DNA of 64,000 nt from contig NJIE01000003.1 of the NCBI GenBank assembly GCA_002213445.1, forward strand, positions 417,912 to 481,911, read 5' to 3'. The position numbers and the translations under genes are program-made. Below the pieces are notes generated by a model. It made no database searches. It saw only the letters and a program-made list of their open reading frames with translations, and had not been told where the DNA came from. The number at the start of each line of letters is the position of its first letter. Position 1 is the first letter of the stretch. Of this stretch, positions 1 through 8,444 are shown piece by piece. Source of the stretch: Xenophilus sp. AP218F (GTDB taxonomy: Bacteria; Pseudomonadota; Gammaproteobacteria; Burkholderiales; Chromobacteriaceae).

Positions 1-116
1 AGCGCGTCCAGCGCGCGCGCGGTCAGCGAACGGCCGGCGAGCGACAGCAGCCCCTTGTCCGCGCCGCCCATGCGGCGGGCCTGGCCGCCGGCCAGGATCA
101 GCGCGACATAGCTCAT
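1..116 (-). CDS. mobA: Molybdenum cofactor guanylyltransferase MobA, N-terminal fragment (cut by window edge)
   Basis: Only the first ~38 codons are in the window. They read MSYVALILAGGQARRMGG followed by ADKGL, which is the nucleotide-binding loop (LAGGxxxRMGGxDKG) of the MobA/GlmU-type nucleotidyltransferase fold. MobA transfers GMP from GTP to molybdopterin to make the bis-MGD cofactor in the cytoplasm. The ATG (114-116) overlaps the stop of moaE in an ATGA arrangement, so it is the third gene of a moaD-moaE-mobA operon and is probably translationally coupled. The rest of the protein lies outside the window, so completeness cannot be judged. Confidence 0.9.
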   Translation of the reverse strand, partial: MSYVALILAGGQARRMGGADKGLLSLAGRSLTARALDA

Positions 117-571
117 CGCCAGCGCTCGGCGGCGGCGGCGTCGCCGGCCTTGGCCTCCACCCAGCGGCTCTGGCCGTCGGCGCTGATTTCCCGCTTCCAG
201 AACGGCGCGTCGCGCTTGAGGAAGTCCATCAGGCATTCGGCGGCGGCGAAGGCGTCGCGGCGATGGCTGGCGGCGGCGATCACCAGCACGATGGGTTCGG
301 ACAGCGCCAGACGGCCGACGCGGTGAATGATGGTGGCGGCCTGCAGGTTCCAGCGCGCGGCGGCTTCGGCCGCGATGCGCGTCAGCGCCGTTTCGGTCAT
401 GCACGGATAATGTTCCAGCTCCAGCGCCGTCACCTCGCGACTGTCGCCGTAATCGCGCACCAGGCCGGTGAAGCTGACCACCGCGCCGGAAGCGGGGTGG
501 GCCGAAACCCGCGCGATTTCCGCGCCGGCGTCGAAGGCGGCGGTTTGCACCGCGATGCGCAAGTCGGCCAT
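113..571 (-). CDS. moaE: Molybdopterin synthase catalytic (large) subunit MoaE
   Basis: 152 aa, the usual MoaE length. MoaE pairs with thiocarboxylated MoaD and transfers two sulfurs to precursor Z (cPMP) to form molybdopterin. Family hallmarks visible are GAVVSFTGLVRD near residue 30, ALELEHYPCM near 50, the IIHRVGRL segment near 82 and the lysine-bearing FWKRE segment near 125 that forms the active site with the MoaD C-terminus. It lies one base after moaD and overlaps mobA by four bases, so the three form one transcription unit on the minus strand. Confidence 0.95.
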   Translation of the reverse strand: MADLRIAVQTAAFDAGAEIARVSAHPASGAVVSFTGLVRDYGDSREVTALELEHYPCMTETALTRIAAEAAARWNLQAATIIHRVGRLALSEPIVLVIAAASHRRDAFAAAECLMDFLKRDAPFWKREISADGQSRWVEAKAGDAAAAERWR

Positions 572-572
572 C

Positions 573-824
573 TCAGCCCCCGGTGACCGGCGGAAAGATC
601 GCCACTTCCGCGCCGTCGGCCAGCGGCGTGTCCGGCTGGGCCATTTCCTGGTTCACCGCCACCCGGAAGGCCTGGCCGGCCGCCAGCTCGCGCGCCCAGA
701 CGCCGCCGCGCTGGCGCAGTTCGACCAGAAGCGCCGCCACGGTGTCGGCCTCGCTCTCCAGGCGCTCGCCGTCCAGACCGAAAGCGTCCTTGAGGCGGGC
801 GAAATACAGCAGATTCAATTTCAT
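573..824 (-). CDS. moaD: Molybdopterin synthase sulfur carrier subunit MoaD
   Basis: 83 aa, a ubiquitin-like beta-grasp sulfur carrier. It starts MKLNLLYFARLKDAFG and ends FPPVTGG; the terminal Gly-Gly is the residue pair that is adenylated and thiocarboxylated. A longer in-frame reading to 950 exists, but the ATG at 824 is preceded by an AGGAAA ribosome site and gives the normal family length, so the upstream extension is rejected. It is the first gene of the moaD-moaE-mobA operon. Confidence 0.95.
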   Translation of the reverse strand: MKLNLLYFARLKDAFGLDGERLESEADTVAALLVELRQRGGVWARELAAGQAFRVAVNQEMAQPDTPLADGAEVAIFPPVTGG

Positions 825-983
825 GATGGTGGGTTTCCTGTGCCTGGCGCGGCCGCATCCGGCAAGGCCGAACGGCGACGCGCCCTTGCGCCGCCGGGAC
901 CGGCGGCCGGTATTGGCTTCCAGTGTAAGCAATGCCGCCGCCGCGGCCAATGCGCCGGATGAACTAGAGCGCCCCGCCGGCCG

Positions 984-1553
984 CTAGCCCAGCAAGGCGA
1001 TGATGGCGTCGGCGCGCACCGCCCAGCCGGCGAAACCCGCCAGCCAGAAGAACAGCCCGACGCCGCCCAGCGTCCAGGCCATCAGCAAGGGCAGCAGATT
1101 GGCCGACAGCGCCGCCACCGCCGCGCAGGCGACGGCGATGGACAGCGCGGCGTCGCTGACGTCGAATAGCTCGTGGCGGGCGTTGAGGGCTTCGAAGCCT
1201 TCCTCCTTGGCGCGGGCCCGGGCCTGCAGCGCCTGGGCCTCCTGGCTGTAACGCGCCGCGTCGCGGGCGATGGCCTGCTGCTGGATCGCCAGCGCCGGCG
1301 CGGCGGCCGGGTTGGCGATGGCCAGCATCCGGGCCTGGCGCAGGCTGCTTTCCGCCAGATGCTGCTTGATCTTCTTGGATTGATATTCGGACCAGCCGTC
1401 GATGGCGTCGGCCTTGAGCAGCTGGCGCGCCTGGACGATGTTGTCGTCCTTGAGCTTGCCCAGCCCCATCAGCACCGACAGGATCACCACGGTCAGAGCC
1501 ACCCAGTTGTTGAGCCGTTTCTTTTCGGCTTCCACGCTGATTTCCACTTCCAT
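984..1553 (-). CDS. DUF4337 family membrane protein
   Basis: 189 aa, matching DUF4337 proteins of proteobacteria in overall pattern. The N-terminus (MEVEISVEAEKKRLNNW) is followed by a hydrophobic segment at about residues 18-33 and the characteristic KDDNIVQA and DGWSEYQSKKIKQHLAE stretches, then an alanine-rich helical central part and two C-terminal hydrophobic segments (about 133-155 and 158-178). It is probably an inner-membrane protein with a helical soluble domain. Function is unknown. The start at 1553 is preferred over an upstream ATG at 1616 because it gives the family N-terminus. Confidence 0.75.
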   Translation of the reverse strand: MEVEISVEAEKKRLNNWVALTVVILSVLMGLGKLKDDNIVQARQLLKADAIDGWSEYQSKKIKQHLAESSLRQARMLAIANPAAAPALAIQQQAIARDAARYSQEAQALQARARAKEEGFEALNARHELFDVSDAALSIAVACAAVAALSANLLPLLMAWTLGGVGLFFWLAGFAGWAVRADAIIALLG

Positions 1554-1635
1554 GCCGCGTCTCCCTATGCAGGCGGCCACGCCGCCCTGTCCAGGAATCA
1601 ACGCGGCTGGCGGCAAAAAGTGGCAGCCGCCCGGA

Positions 1636-1911
1636 TCAAGCCGCGGGCTTTTTGCCGAACAGCCGCGGGCGGGCGTCGCCCTGCTGCCCGCCGCCCTGCT
1701 TCAGTTGCACGAACAGCGCCTCCACCTGGGCGCGCGCCCACGGGGTGCGGCGCAGGAAAGTCAGGCTGGATTTGATGCTGGGGTCGTGGGTGAAGCAGCG
1801 GATGGCGATGCGCCGTCCCAGCTCCGGCCAGCCGTAATGGGCCTCCAGCTCGCGCAGCATGGCTTCCAGCGTGACGCCGTGGGTGGGGTTGTTGGGTTGC
1901 TGTGCCGGCAT
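1636..1911 (-). CDS. VF530 family (DUF2132) small DNA-binding-like protein
   Basis: 91 aa. It contains NNPTHGVTLEAMLRELEAHY, GWPELGRRIAIRCFTHDPSI and LTFLRRTPWARAQVEALF, the near-invariant blocks of the VF530 family. The structure known for this family (Vibrio VF530) is a small helical fold proposed to bind DNA; its role in cells is not established. The C-terminal tail here (KQGGGQQGDARPRLFGKKPAA) is basic and low-complexity. The ATG at 1911 follows a CGAGGG ribosome site; the upstream in-frame ATG at 1974 adds sequence not typical of the family. It lies 72 bases after the DUF3141 gene on the same strand. Confidence 0.85.
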   Translation of the reverse strand: MPAQQPNNPTHGVTLEAMLRELEAHYGWPELGRRIAIRCFTHDPSIKSSLTFLRRTPWARAQVEALFVQLKQGGGQQGDARPRLFGKKPAA

Positions 1912-1983
1912 CGGCGGCCCTCGGGGAAAAATGAACAGGGTGCGAGTGTAAAACCCGCACCCTGCGCGAGCCAAGCGGAGGTT

Positions 1984-4371
1984 TCAGGCCGCCTTGGGTT
2001 TGCGTGCCCTCGGTTTGGCGGCGGGCTCGGGACTGGCGGCCGGCTTGGCGGCGACGGTCTTGGCCGGGGCGAGTTTGGCGGCTGCCTTGGCGCGCGGCTT
2101 GGCCGCCGGTTTGGCCGCGCCGGCGGCGGGCTTGGCTTTGGCCGCCGCGCCGTTGGCCCGGGCCACCTGCGCCGCGCCAAGCGGCGCGGATTCGGCCAGC
2201 ACCTGGTTGGCCACGCCCATCGCCAGCGCCACCCGTCCCAGCCGCTGCTGCTTGTCGACGCTGATCGGGCCGGCCACCGACAGCAGCATCATCACCAGCT
2301 CCAGCGCCATCTGCCGCTGCTGCTCGTCCGGCAGCAGATCGGTGATCGTCGCCAGCGCCCGTTTCTCGTCGTTGCGCACCAGCCAGGTCTGGCGGCGCAC
2401 CACGTGTTTGAACTCTTCCAGCGACAGGTTTTCGCCCAGCCCGGTTTCCTGCATCACGCGGCGGATGGCGTTGAACGGCCGCACGTCCACCACGCCGTTG
2501 CCGATGGCCACGTAGATCAGCAGGCGCAAGAAGCCGTCCACCGCGCCGCCCTGAGAGTAGTACTCCTCCAGCTCGCGGCGCTTCAGGCGCAGCATCTCGC
2601 TGCGCTCCCAGCCGCCGTTGCTCTTGCGCACGCCGTACACCCGCTGCGGGTGCAGGCCGACCATGGCGGCGGTGAGCGGCGATTCGAACACGTTGCGGAA
2701 CAGCTGCTCCTGGGCGGCGTCGCGCCAGGCGCGGTAGCCGTCCAGCATGCTTTCCGCCAGGCTGGACATCGATTGCTGCCATTGCCAGAACGGGTTGGCC
2801 TCGCTCACCTCCTGGCGTTGCTCGCGCGCCTGCTTGGCCAAGCCCGGCAGCGAAGTCAGCCAGGGGTTGCGGCTGGAGAACCAGGTGCGCTCCAGCCGGG
2901 TGGGGTGCAGCTCGCGCAGCGCGTCGGCGGTGTACTGGTTGCTGCAGGCGCGCACCCAGGGCGAAACGAACTGGTCGTACAGCTGCTGGTTGATTTCCGC
3001 GACGCGCTTGACCACCTCGAAGGCGCGCTCGCCGTCGCGGCCGTCGCCCAGCGCCAGGATGTCGGACACCTCGCGCGGCTCGAAGCGGATCACGTAGCGG
3101 CCCTGCAGGTATTCCAGCCCGGGCGTTTCCGGGTGGGTATCGGTGATCACCGCCTCGTACAGGCCGGGCGGCAGCACGTCGATCAGGTCCAGCGCGCTGG
3201 CCAGCTCGTTGTGTTCCTTGTTGGCCACCCCGGCGGAAACGAAGATGCCCAGGTGGCCGATCTGCTCGTGCAGGCAGTAGACGATGGTCTGCTCGTTGAC
3301 GCGGATTTCGTCCACGTCGCGGTACAGGTCGGCGATCCAGAACAGCGCCTGCTGCGGCGGGGTGATGTTGTCGCCCCAGGAGGCGAAGACGATGATGGGC
3401 GAGCGGATCTGCCTCAGATCGATGCGCTGCTCGCCGTCGTCCAGGTAGATGTCGCCGCGGCTCAGCCGGTTGCCGACGAACAGGTTCTGGCTGATCCACT
3501 CCATTTCCTGCTTGTTGAGCAGGAAATGGCCGCCCCACCAGCGCTCGAACTCCAGGAAGCGCTCGCGCTCGCTGTCCACCTTGGCATAGAGATTGTAGGG
3601 CTTGCTCCACAGCGTGTTGGCCGGGTTGAGCGCCTCGAAATTGCTGACCAGGTGCGCGCCGTCGAACTGGCCGTGGCCGAGGTCGCCGGCCAGAGACGCC
3701 ATCCAGGTGCCGCCGTTGAGGCCGCCGGCGTAGCGCATCGGGTTCTTGCCGGCCACGCCGGCCCAGTAGGACAGAGGCGAGCCGGCCAGCAGGATAGGGC
3801 CCACCAGCTCCGGCGCCGAGGCCGCCAGCATGGCCAGCGCCCAGCCGCCCTGGCAGTTGCCGATGACGAAGGGCTTGCCGGCGCTGTCCGGGTGCAGCTC
3901 GTTCACTTTTTTCAGGAAGGCCTTTTCCGCCTGCCATACGCTTTCGATCGTCTGGTTCTTCTCCGGTTTGGGGAAGAACATCACGAAGTAGCAGGGGTGG
4001 CCCTGCCGCAGCGCGATGCCGATCTCGCTGTCCATCTTGAAGCCGCCGATGCCGGGGCCGTGGCCGGCGCGCGGGTCGATCACCACGAAGGGGCGCTTGC
4101 CCGGATCGGTGGGCGGCGCGCCCTTGGGCGGCTTGATCGCCGACAGCGCGTAGTTGACCGGTTGCGGCAGCTTGCGGCCGTCGAAAATGATGTTGTATTC
4201 GAAGACCAGCACCGGCGGATGGCCGGAGGCGGCGTGCTCCAGATAGGTGTCGCCGCGCTCGCGCAGCACATCGCAATACAGCAGCCAGCGCTGCCAGGCG
4301 TCGACGCAATAAGCGGCCCAGGCATTGCCGCCCAGAGCGAAGCCGGAGGCCGGTTTGTCGGCTTGGTTCAT
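1984..4371 (-). CDS. DUF3141 family alpha/beta-hydrolase related to PHA synthases
   Basis: 795 aa. The N-terminal ~450 residues look like the alpha/beta-hydrolase core of the DUF3141 family, often annotated as poly(3-hydroxyalkanoate) synthetase. GNCQGG at residues 171-176 matches the PHA-synthase-type lipase box with cysteine as nucleophile, VFASWGDNITPP supplies a likely catalytic Asp, and HEQIGHLGIF a likely His. The last ~85 residues are Ala/Lys/Pro-rich tandem-like sequence (AKPAAKPRAKAAAK and similar), resembling tails of histone-like or granule-associated proteins. True PHA synthase activity is not shown by sequence alone. The single ATG at 4371 gives the conserved N-terminus. Confidence 0.8.
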   Translation of the reverse strand: MNQADKPASGFALGGNAWAAYCVDAWQRWLLYCDVLRERGDTYLEHAASGHPPVLVFEYNIIFDGRKLPQPVNYALSAIKPPKGAPPTDPGKRPFVVIDPRAGHGPGIGGFKMDSEIGIALRQGHPCYFVMFFPKPEKNQTIESVWQAEKAFLKKVNELHPDSAGKPFVIGNCQGGWALAMLAASAPELVGPILLAGSPLSYWAGVAGKNPMRYAGGLNGGTWMASLAGDLGHGQFDGAHLVSNFEALNPANTLWSKPYNLYAKVDSERERFLEFERWWGGHFLLNKQEMEWISQNLFVGNRLSRGDIYLDDGEQRIDLRQIRSPIIVFASWGDNITPPQQALFWIADLYRDVDEIRVNEQTIVYCLHEQIGHLGIFVSAGVANKEHNELASALDLIDVLPPGLYEAVITDTHPETPGLEYLQGRYVIRFEPREVSDILALGDGRDGERAFEVVKRVAEINQQLYDQFVSPWVRACSNQYTADALRELHPTRLERTWFSSRNPWLTSLPGLAKQAREQRQEVSEANPFWQWQQSMSSLAESMLDGYRAWRDAAQEQLFRNVFESPLTAAMVGLHPQRVYGVRKSNGGWERSEMLRLKRRELEEYYSQGGAVDGFLRLLIYVAIGNGVVDVRPFNAIRRVMQETGLGENLSLEEFKHVVRRQTWLVRNDEKRALATITDLLPDEQQRQMALELVMMLLSVAGPISVDKQQRLGRVALAMGVANQVLAESAPLGAAQVARANGAAAKAKPAAGAAKPAAKPRAKAAAKLAPAKTVAAKPAASPEPAAKPRARKPKAA

Positions 4372-4603
4372 GCCACACTCCCACGACTGAGGAACTCAGC
4401 TTTCACTGTAGTTCAGCCCGGAACGCTTCACTGCGCTGCAACATGAAAATTTGCCGGGCGGCCGCCGGCGGAAAAGCGGTTTGAACAAGGATTGCCGCGG
4501 AGGGCGATTTAACATAACGCAACACAACGGCGTATGACGGCAACAATCTGCTGATATTCAGCGGCTAAGCTGCAGTCATCAACCACTGCGGGAGCGAAAT
4601 CTC

Positions 4604-5068
4604 ATGAAAAAGCTGTTCAAGCCGGCGCTGCTGGCTGGCCTGCTGGCCATGGCCGCCGGCGCTTACGCCCAGGACGCCAACGTCGATCCGATGACCGCTC
4701 ATCACGCCCGGATGGACCCGGCCAAGCGCGACGCGATGATGGCCCGCCACATGCAGCGGATGCACGACAAGCTGAAGATCCAGCCCTCGCAGGAAGCCGC
4801 CTGGAAAACCTTCGCCGCGTCGATGAAGCCGATGGGCATGCCGCAGCCGGCCGCGGCCGACGCCAAGCTGTCCGCGCCGGAGCGCATGGAAAAAATGATG
4901 CAGGCTCATCAGCAGATGCAGCAACAGCATCTGGAGGCGCTGAAGACCTTCTACAAACAGCTGACGCCGGAACAGCAAAAGATCATGGATCAGATGCACG
5001 CCGACATGGGCCCGAAGGCGCGCGGCATGCGCGGCAAGCGCATGGCCTCCGCGCCGGCCAACGGCTGA
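4604..5068 (+). CDS. Spy/CpxP-like (LTXXQ) periplasmic protein
   Basis: 154 aa with a cleavable signal peptide (about residues 1-22, AYA before the mature start QDANVDPM). The mature protein is Met/His/Gln-rich and helical, with an LTPEQQK motif at 120-126 and a degenerate upstream copy (IQPSQEAAW near 59-67), the two LTxxQ-type motifs of Spy/CpxP proteins. Family members are periplasmic chaperones or stress sensors; the many Met and His residues could also bind metal. A GGGAG ribosome site precedes the ATG. The next gene (5249) is a paralog sharing the mature N-terminus. Confidence 0.75.
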   Translation: MKKLFKPALLAGLLAMAAGAYAQDANVDPMTAHHARMDPAKRDAMMARHMQRMHDKLKIQPSQEAAWKTFAASMKPMGMPQPAAADAKLSAPERMEKMMQAHQQMQQQHLEALKTFYKQLTPEQQKIMDQMHADMGPKARGMRGKRMASAPANG

Positions 5069-5077
5069 TCGTCCTTG

Positions 5078-5104
5078 CCGGCCCGCCGCGCGGCGGGCCG
5101 GATT
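5078..5104 (+). terminator. GC-rich hairpin after the first Spy-like gene
   Basis: An 11-bp perfect inverted repeat (CCGGCCCGCCG / CGGCGGGCCGG, 5078-5088 and 5091-5101) begins 9 bases after the stop codon. It is followed by ATTT rather than a long T-run, so it may be a weak terminator or an mRNA-stabilising stem. Confidence 0.5.
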
Positions 5105-5248
5105 TAAGAAATTGAAACAAAAGAAAAAAATCGGAAACGGCAATCCGGGGAAGAACGGCAATACTGTAAGCATGTCTGTCGGCGCATGGCGCGCAACGCC
5201 AAAGCGGCCGCTGGACATGGCATCAGTCCATTTCACGAGGAGTTGGTC

Positions 5249-5596
5249 ATGAAAATCGTAAAAATGTCGTTGATCGGGGCATTGTTGGCGGTTTCGGGCG
5301 CGGCGTTCGCGCAGGATGCGAACGTCGATCCGATGTCGCTGAATCATTATCCCTACCCGCTGGACGCGCGTTCGGAAATCGGGCTGCGCCAGCTGGAAGG
5401 CAAGATGCAGCTGCAGCCGGCCCAGCAGGCGGCGTGGAGCCAGCTGGTCGCCGCGGTGGAAGCCGACACCGCCGGCGCCGCCTCCGCCGTCAGCTCCTAC
5501 GCCGCCCAGAAGGCGCTGGACGCGCAGCTGACCCCGGAGCAGAAAACCACCTTGGCCCAGTTCCGCCAGGAACTGCTGTGGGACCTGCAAGACTGA
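5249..5596 (+). CDS. Small Spy-like periplasmic protein, paralog of the upstream gene
   Basis: 115 aa. A signal peptide (MKIVKMSLIGALLAVSGAAFA) is followed by mature QDANVDPM, the same eight residues that begin the mature form of the 4604-5068 product. LQPAQQAAWSQL (55-66) and LTPEQKT (94-100) correspond to the two LTxxQ-type motifs of that neighbour, but the Met/His-rich centre is missing. The ATG at 5249 has an AGGAG site five bases upstream, so a longer in-frame reading from 5186 is rejected. The pair looks like a tandem duplication followed by divergence. Function is inferred only from the family. Confidence 0.75.
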   Translation: MKIVKMSLIGALLAVSGAAFAQDANVDPMSLNHYPYPLDARSEIGLRQLEGKMQLQPAQQAAWSQLVAAVEADTAGAASAVSSYAAQKALDAQLTPEQKTTLAQFRQELLWDLQD

Positions 5597-5624
5597 GCCG
5601 CCCGGCCGGTCTCGCCGCCGCAAG

Positions 5625-5656
5625 CGCCCCGCCTCGAGCGGGGCGTTCTGCTTTTC
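5625..5656 (+). terminator. Rho-independent terminator after the small Spy-like gene
   Basis: An 8-bp GC stem (CGCCCCGC / GCGGGGCG, 5625-5632 and 5638-5645) with a 5-base loop is followed by a T-rich tract (TTCTGCTTTT). It ends the 5249-5596 transcript. The rest of the 5597-5903 gap holds no supported gene. Confidence 0.8.
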
Positions 5657-5844
5657 ACGCGTCGGACTTGAACGAAGACTGCCCGGCCGCGGGCCGTTGA
5701 CGCACCGCGACAGGGCCGCCCTCGCCGGCATCCGGCCAATGCTGCCGCCGCGACATCACGCTCCAGCCAGAAACGAGGCGCGGCATGAAACGCTCTTGCC
5801 GGCTCTCCATCGCGGCCTTCGCCGCCGCGGCGCCGGCTTCGCAT

Positions 5845-5886
5845 GAAAAAAAAACAGCCGCCGGTTGCAAAAACCGGCGGCTGTTT
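5845..5886 (-). terminator. Strong rho-independent terminator of the collagenase gene
   Basis: A perfect 15-bp stem (5852-5866 and 5872-5886) with a 5-base loop lies 18 bases after the collagenase stop. On the minus strand it is followed by an uninterrupted run of at least eight T. Confidence 0.9.
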
Positions 5887-5903
5887 CGCTATCGACCCAA
5901 AGC

Positions 5904-8252
5904 TTAGTCGTAGCTGGCGCTCAGCGTCAGGCCCGAAAAGGGCTGGCGCGGATTGAGCAGGATGTAGTGCCAGCCGGCGGCCGGCTGCGCCACGCTCAGC
6001 AGCTCGGCGTTGCCGGGCCGCGCCGAGGCGCGGTCATGGCTGGCGGTGGTCGGGTAACGGCCGCTGGCCAGATACAGGTCCGCGTCGCCGCTGCCGCCCT
6101 GGCTCCAGACGCGCAGATTGCGCGCGCCGGCCGGCACGTTGATGTAGGCGTAACGGGCCTGGCCGCCGGACAGGCCAGTCAGCGAGCAGTTTTTGCCCAG
6201 ATAGCCCTGGCTCGCCTGCGGGCAGGCCGGCAGCGCGCCGGTCGGCGGCACGGGCCTGGGCGGAACCGGCGGCTGGGGCTTCGGTTCCGGCTTCGGTTCC
6301 GGCTTCGGTTCCGGCTTCGGTTCCGGCTTCGGTTCCGGCGTGGGCGTCGGCGCGCCGCCACCAGGCAGCGGCGGCTGGCCGGCGGTGGTGGCGCTTTGCG
6401 CCCAGCCGGCGAACTCGGCGTCGTAGCGGGTGCCGATGGCGCGGATGCGGTTCATGTAGCCGTCGTAATCGCCCTTGCGGAACTGGCCCAGCATGGCGTC
6501 CACCTCGCTACGATGGCGCTCCATCATGAAGCGGGTAGCCATATAGCCCCAGCGGTAGGCGCGGGTGACGTAGTCGGACATGCCGTAGGTGTTGCCGAAG
6601 ATCTGGCTGAGCCGGTAGTTGCCGCTTTTCGCCGCGTCGATGGCTGCCTGGTTGTCGTTGCCCAGCGACAGGTACTCGCCTATGCCCTCTATCCACCACA
6701 CCGTCGGCTGGCGCGTGCTGGCGCCAAAGTCGCCGTACATATTGAAGCGGCCGTCCAGGTAGTGGACGAATTCGTGCTCCAGGTTCCAGATCTTGAACGC
6801 CGGCTTCAGCCAGTCGGCCTGGTGGGCGATGAAGCGCGCCTGGTTGCCGGCTTTGGCCGGATCGCCTTCCAGATACATGCCGCCGTTGTCGGTGCCGATG
6901 CCGTAAATGGCCGACGCGTACTTGGCGTAGTTGGCGTAATCGTTGAACACCACCACTTCCAGCGCGGCGTTGTTGTCGTTGGCCACCGGCTGGCGATTGG
7001 TCTTCAGCATGCGGTGGAAGTAGTCCTCTTCCTTTTGCATGATCCGGCAAGCCTCGGCCATCTGCGTCGCGGTCATGTTCTGGGCGCGGATGCGCAACGT
7101 GGGGCCGCAGCTATGGCGGTTGGCCAGCACGGCGTCGGCCAGACGGTTTTCGTAGTCGCAGGTGCCGTAGTCGGCGCAAGCGGCGCTGTCGTAATACTTG
7201 ACCGCGTCGGCCACCGCCAGCCATACCTCGCTGTTGGCGCCGGTCATGCTGCTGCCGGCCAGCAGGGCCCTGGCCTGCTGCTTGACCGCCGGTTTCAGCG
7301 CCGGATACTGCAGGAAGCGCATGCTCTCCTTGGCCGCGTCGCCCAGCATGTAGGCGTTGTCGCCGACAAGCTGCGCGCGGTTGCCCTGGACGAAGTCGAA
7401 CAGCGCGCGGCTGTAGCTGGCGTCGCTTTGCAACAGCGCGCGGGCGTCGCCGCGGCCGTGGGCGTAGAAGAACACCGTCAGCGCGCCGGTCATGCCCTGG
7501 CTGGCGGTGGTTTCCAGCAGCGGCCTCGCCGCGTCGGGACGACTGGCGCTATTGGTGTAACGCTGCGTCAGCGCCCGCATGGAAGGCAGGTAATAAGCCT
7601 CGTCTTCCATATTGGTGATCAGCTTCATGATCTCGCCGGCGCTGCTCGGCGCGTTGGCGTTGGCGCGGAACAGCGCCTCGCCGTCCACCAGCCGGCGGAT
7701 GCCCGGACGCAGCACGCCGCGCAGGTTGGCGTCCAGCTTGGGCAGCGTGCCGCCGCTGGCCAGGTAATAGCCGGCGCGCAGGTAGAGGGCGAGATTCACC
7801 AGCGCCGCGTTGCCGGCGCTGTAAGCGGCGGCCTCCTGCGCGAAGCGGCCGGCGACGGCGTTGAGATTGGCCGCCGAGTACAGCGTGGCGGCTTGCGCCT
7901 TGTCCAGCGAGAACAAGCCGTAGGTGCAGGTGTAATCGGACAGTCCGGCCAACCTGGCGGCCAGGGCGTTGCCGGACAGGCCGCTCAGCTCCGGAATGCT
8001 GGGACAGGCCTGCGCGTCCGCGCCCAGGCTGCGTTTGCTGCTGGCGGTGAACAGCGATTTCTTGCTGGCCTGCCGCGGTTGCAGCCGGAAGCGGGCCTGC
8101 TCCTCGCTGGGCGGCAGCCGCTGCCACAGGCGCGGCGGGGACGGCTGACGCTGGCGGGCGTCGGCCTGGTGGCTGGAATGGCCGGGGGCGGCGTAGGCCG
8201 GGCTTGCTGCCAGCAAGGCCAGGCATAGCGCCGACAGGGTGAGCTTGGTCAC
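5904..8252 (-). CDS. Secreted microbial collagenase (peptidase M9) with PPC domain
   Basis: 782 aa. A signal peptide (about 1-22) is followed by a collagenase activator-like region, then the zinc metalloprotease domain with HEFVH at 493-497 and a downstream WWIEGIGEY segment (519-527) that supplies the third, glutamate, ligand. This HExxH plus EGxxEY arrangement is that of M9 collagenases of the Vibrio type. A linker of repeated Glu-Pro-Lys-Pro (about residues 639-658) leads to a C-terminal pre-peptidase (PPC/collagen-binding-like) domain of about 110 residues that includes SGDADLYL. The enzyme would be exported by Sec and released to digest collagen or gelatin. It is transcribed divergently from the PHB depolymerase gene. 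Confidence 0.92.
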   Translation of the reverse strand: MTKLTLSALCLALLAASPAYAAPGHSSHQADARQRQPSPPRLWQRLPPSEEQARFRLQPRQASKKSLFTASSKRSLGADAQACPSIPELSGLSGNALAARLAGLSDYTCTYGLFSLDKAQAATLYSAANLNAVAGRFAQEAAAYSAGNAALVNLALYLRAGYYLASGGTLPKLDANLRGVLRPGIRRLVDGEALFRANANAPSSAGEIMKLITNMEDEAYYLPSMRALTQRYTNSASRPDAARPLLETTASQGMTGALTVFFYAHGRGDARALLQSDASYSRALFDFVQGNRAQLVGDNAYMLGDAAKESMRFLQYPALKPAVKQQARALLAGSSMTGANSEVWLAVADAVKYYDSAACADYGTCDYENRLADAVLANRHSCGPTLRIRAQNMTATQMAEACRIMQKEEDYFHRMLKTNRQPVANDNNAALEVVVFNDYANYAKYASAIYGIGTDNGGMYLEGDPAKAGNQARFIAHQADWLKPAFKIWNLEHEFVHYLDGRFNMYGDFGASTRQPTVWWIEGIGEYLSLGNDNQAAIDAAKSGNYRLSQIFGNTYGMSDYVTRAYRWGYMATRFMMERHRSEVDAMLGQFRKGDYDGYMNRIRAIGTRYDAEFAGWAQSATTAGQPPLPGGGAPTPTPEPKPEPKPEPKPEPKPEPKPQPPVPPRPVPPTGALPACPQASQGYLGKNCSLTGLSGGQARYAYINVPAGARNLRVWSQGGSGDADLYLASGRYPTTASHDRASARPGNAELLSVAQPAAGWHYILLNPRQPFSGLTLSASYD
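6277..6336 (-). repeat. Five 12-bp tandem repeats encoding the EPKP linker of the collagenase
   Basis: Five perfect copies of GGCTTCGGTTCC (plus-strand reading) lie end to end. On the coding strand each adds the four residues Glu-Pro-Lys-Pro. Because the unit is a multiple of three, copy-number slippage would change linker length without a frameshift. Confidence 0.95.
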
Positions 8253-8444
8253 ATCGTGCTCCTTGAGTCGGTGTATCGCGGAAAACGCTCACTATGCCAA
8301 GCTCATTTTTTAATTTCTTGTGTCCGTCCTGCGCCGCAGACATCGAAAACGAGCAAATCACGGAGGATCGCCTGCCACGGTTGACTCGCCGCCCGCCGCC
8401 GCCAATGATGGTTGGATCGCTAACCGGCAACAGGGAGGTGGAAG

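Noticed and set aside
1402..4446. A plus-strand open frame of about 1000 codons opposite the DUF3141 gene
   Set aside because: It is antisense to a well-supported gene, has no family features, and its His/Gln/Arg/Ala-rich composition is typical of a shadow frame in GC-rich DNA.
5784..5905. Small plus-strand frame beginning MKRSCRLSIAAFAAAAPAS, signal-peptide-like
   Set aside because: It reads straight through the collagenase terminator hairpin, has no ribosome site and no family match, so it is probably chance.
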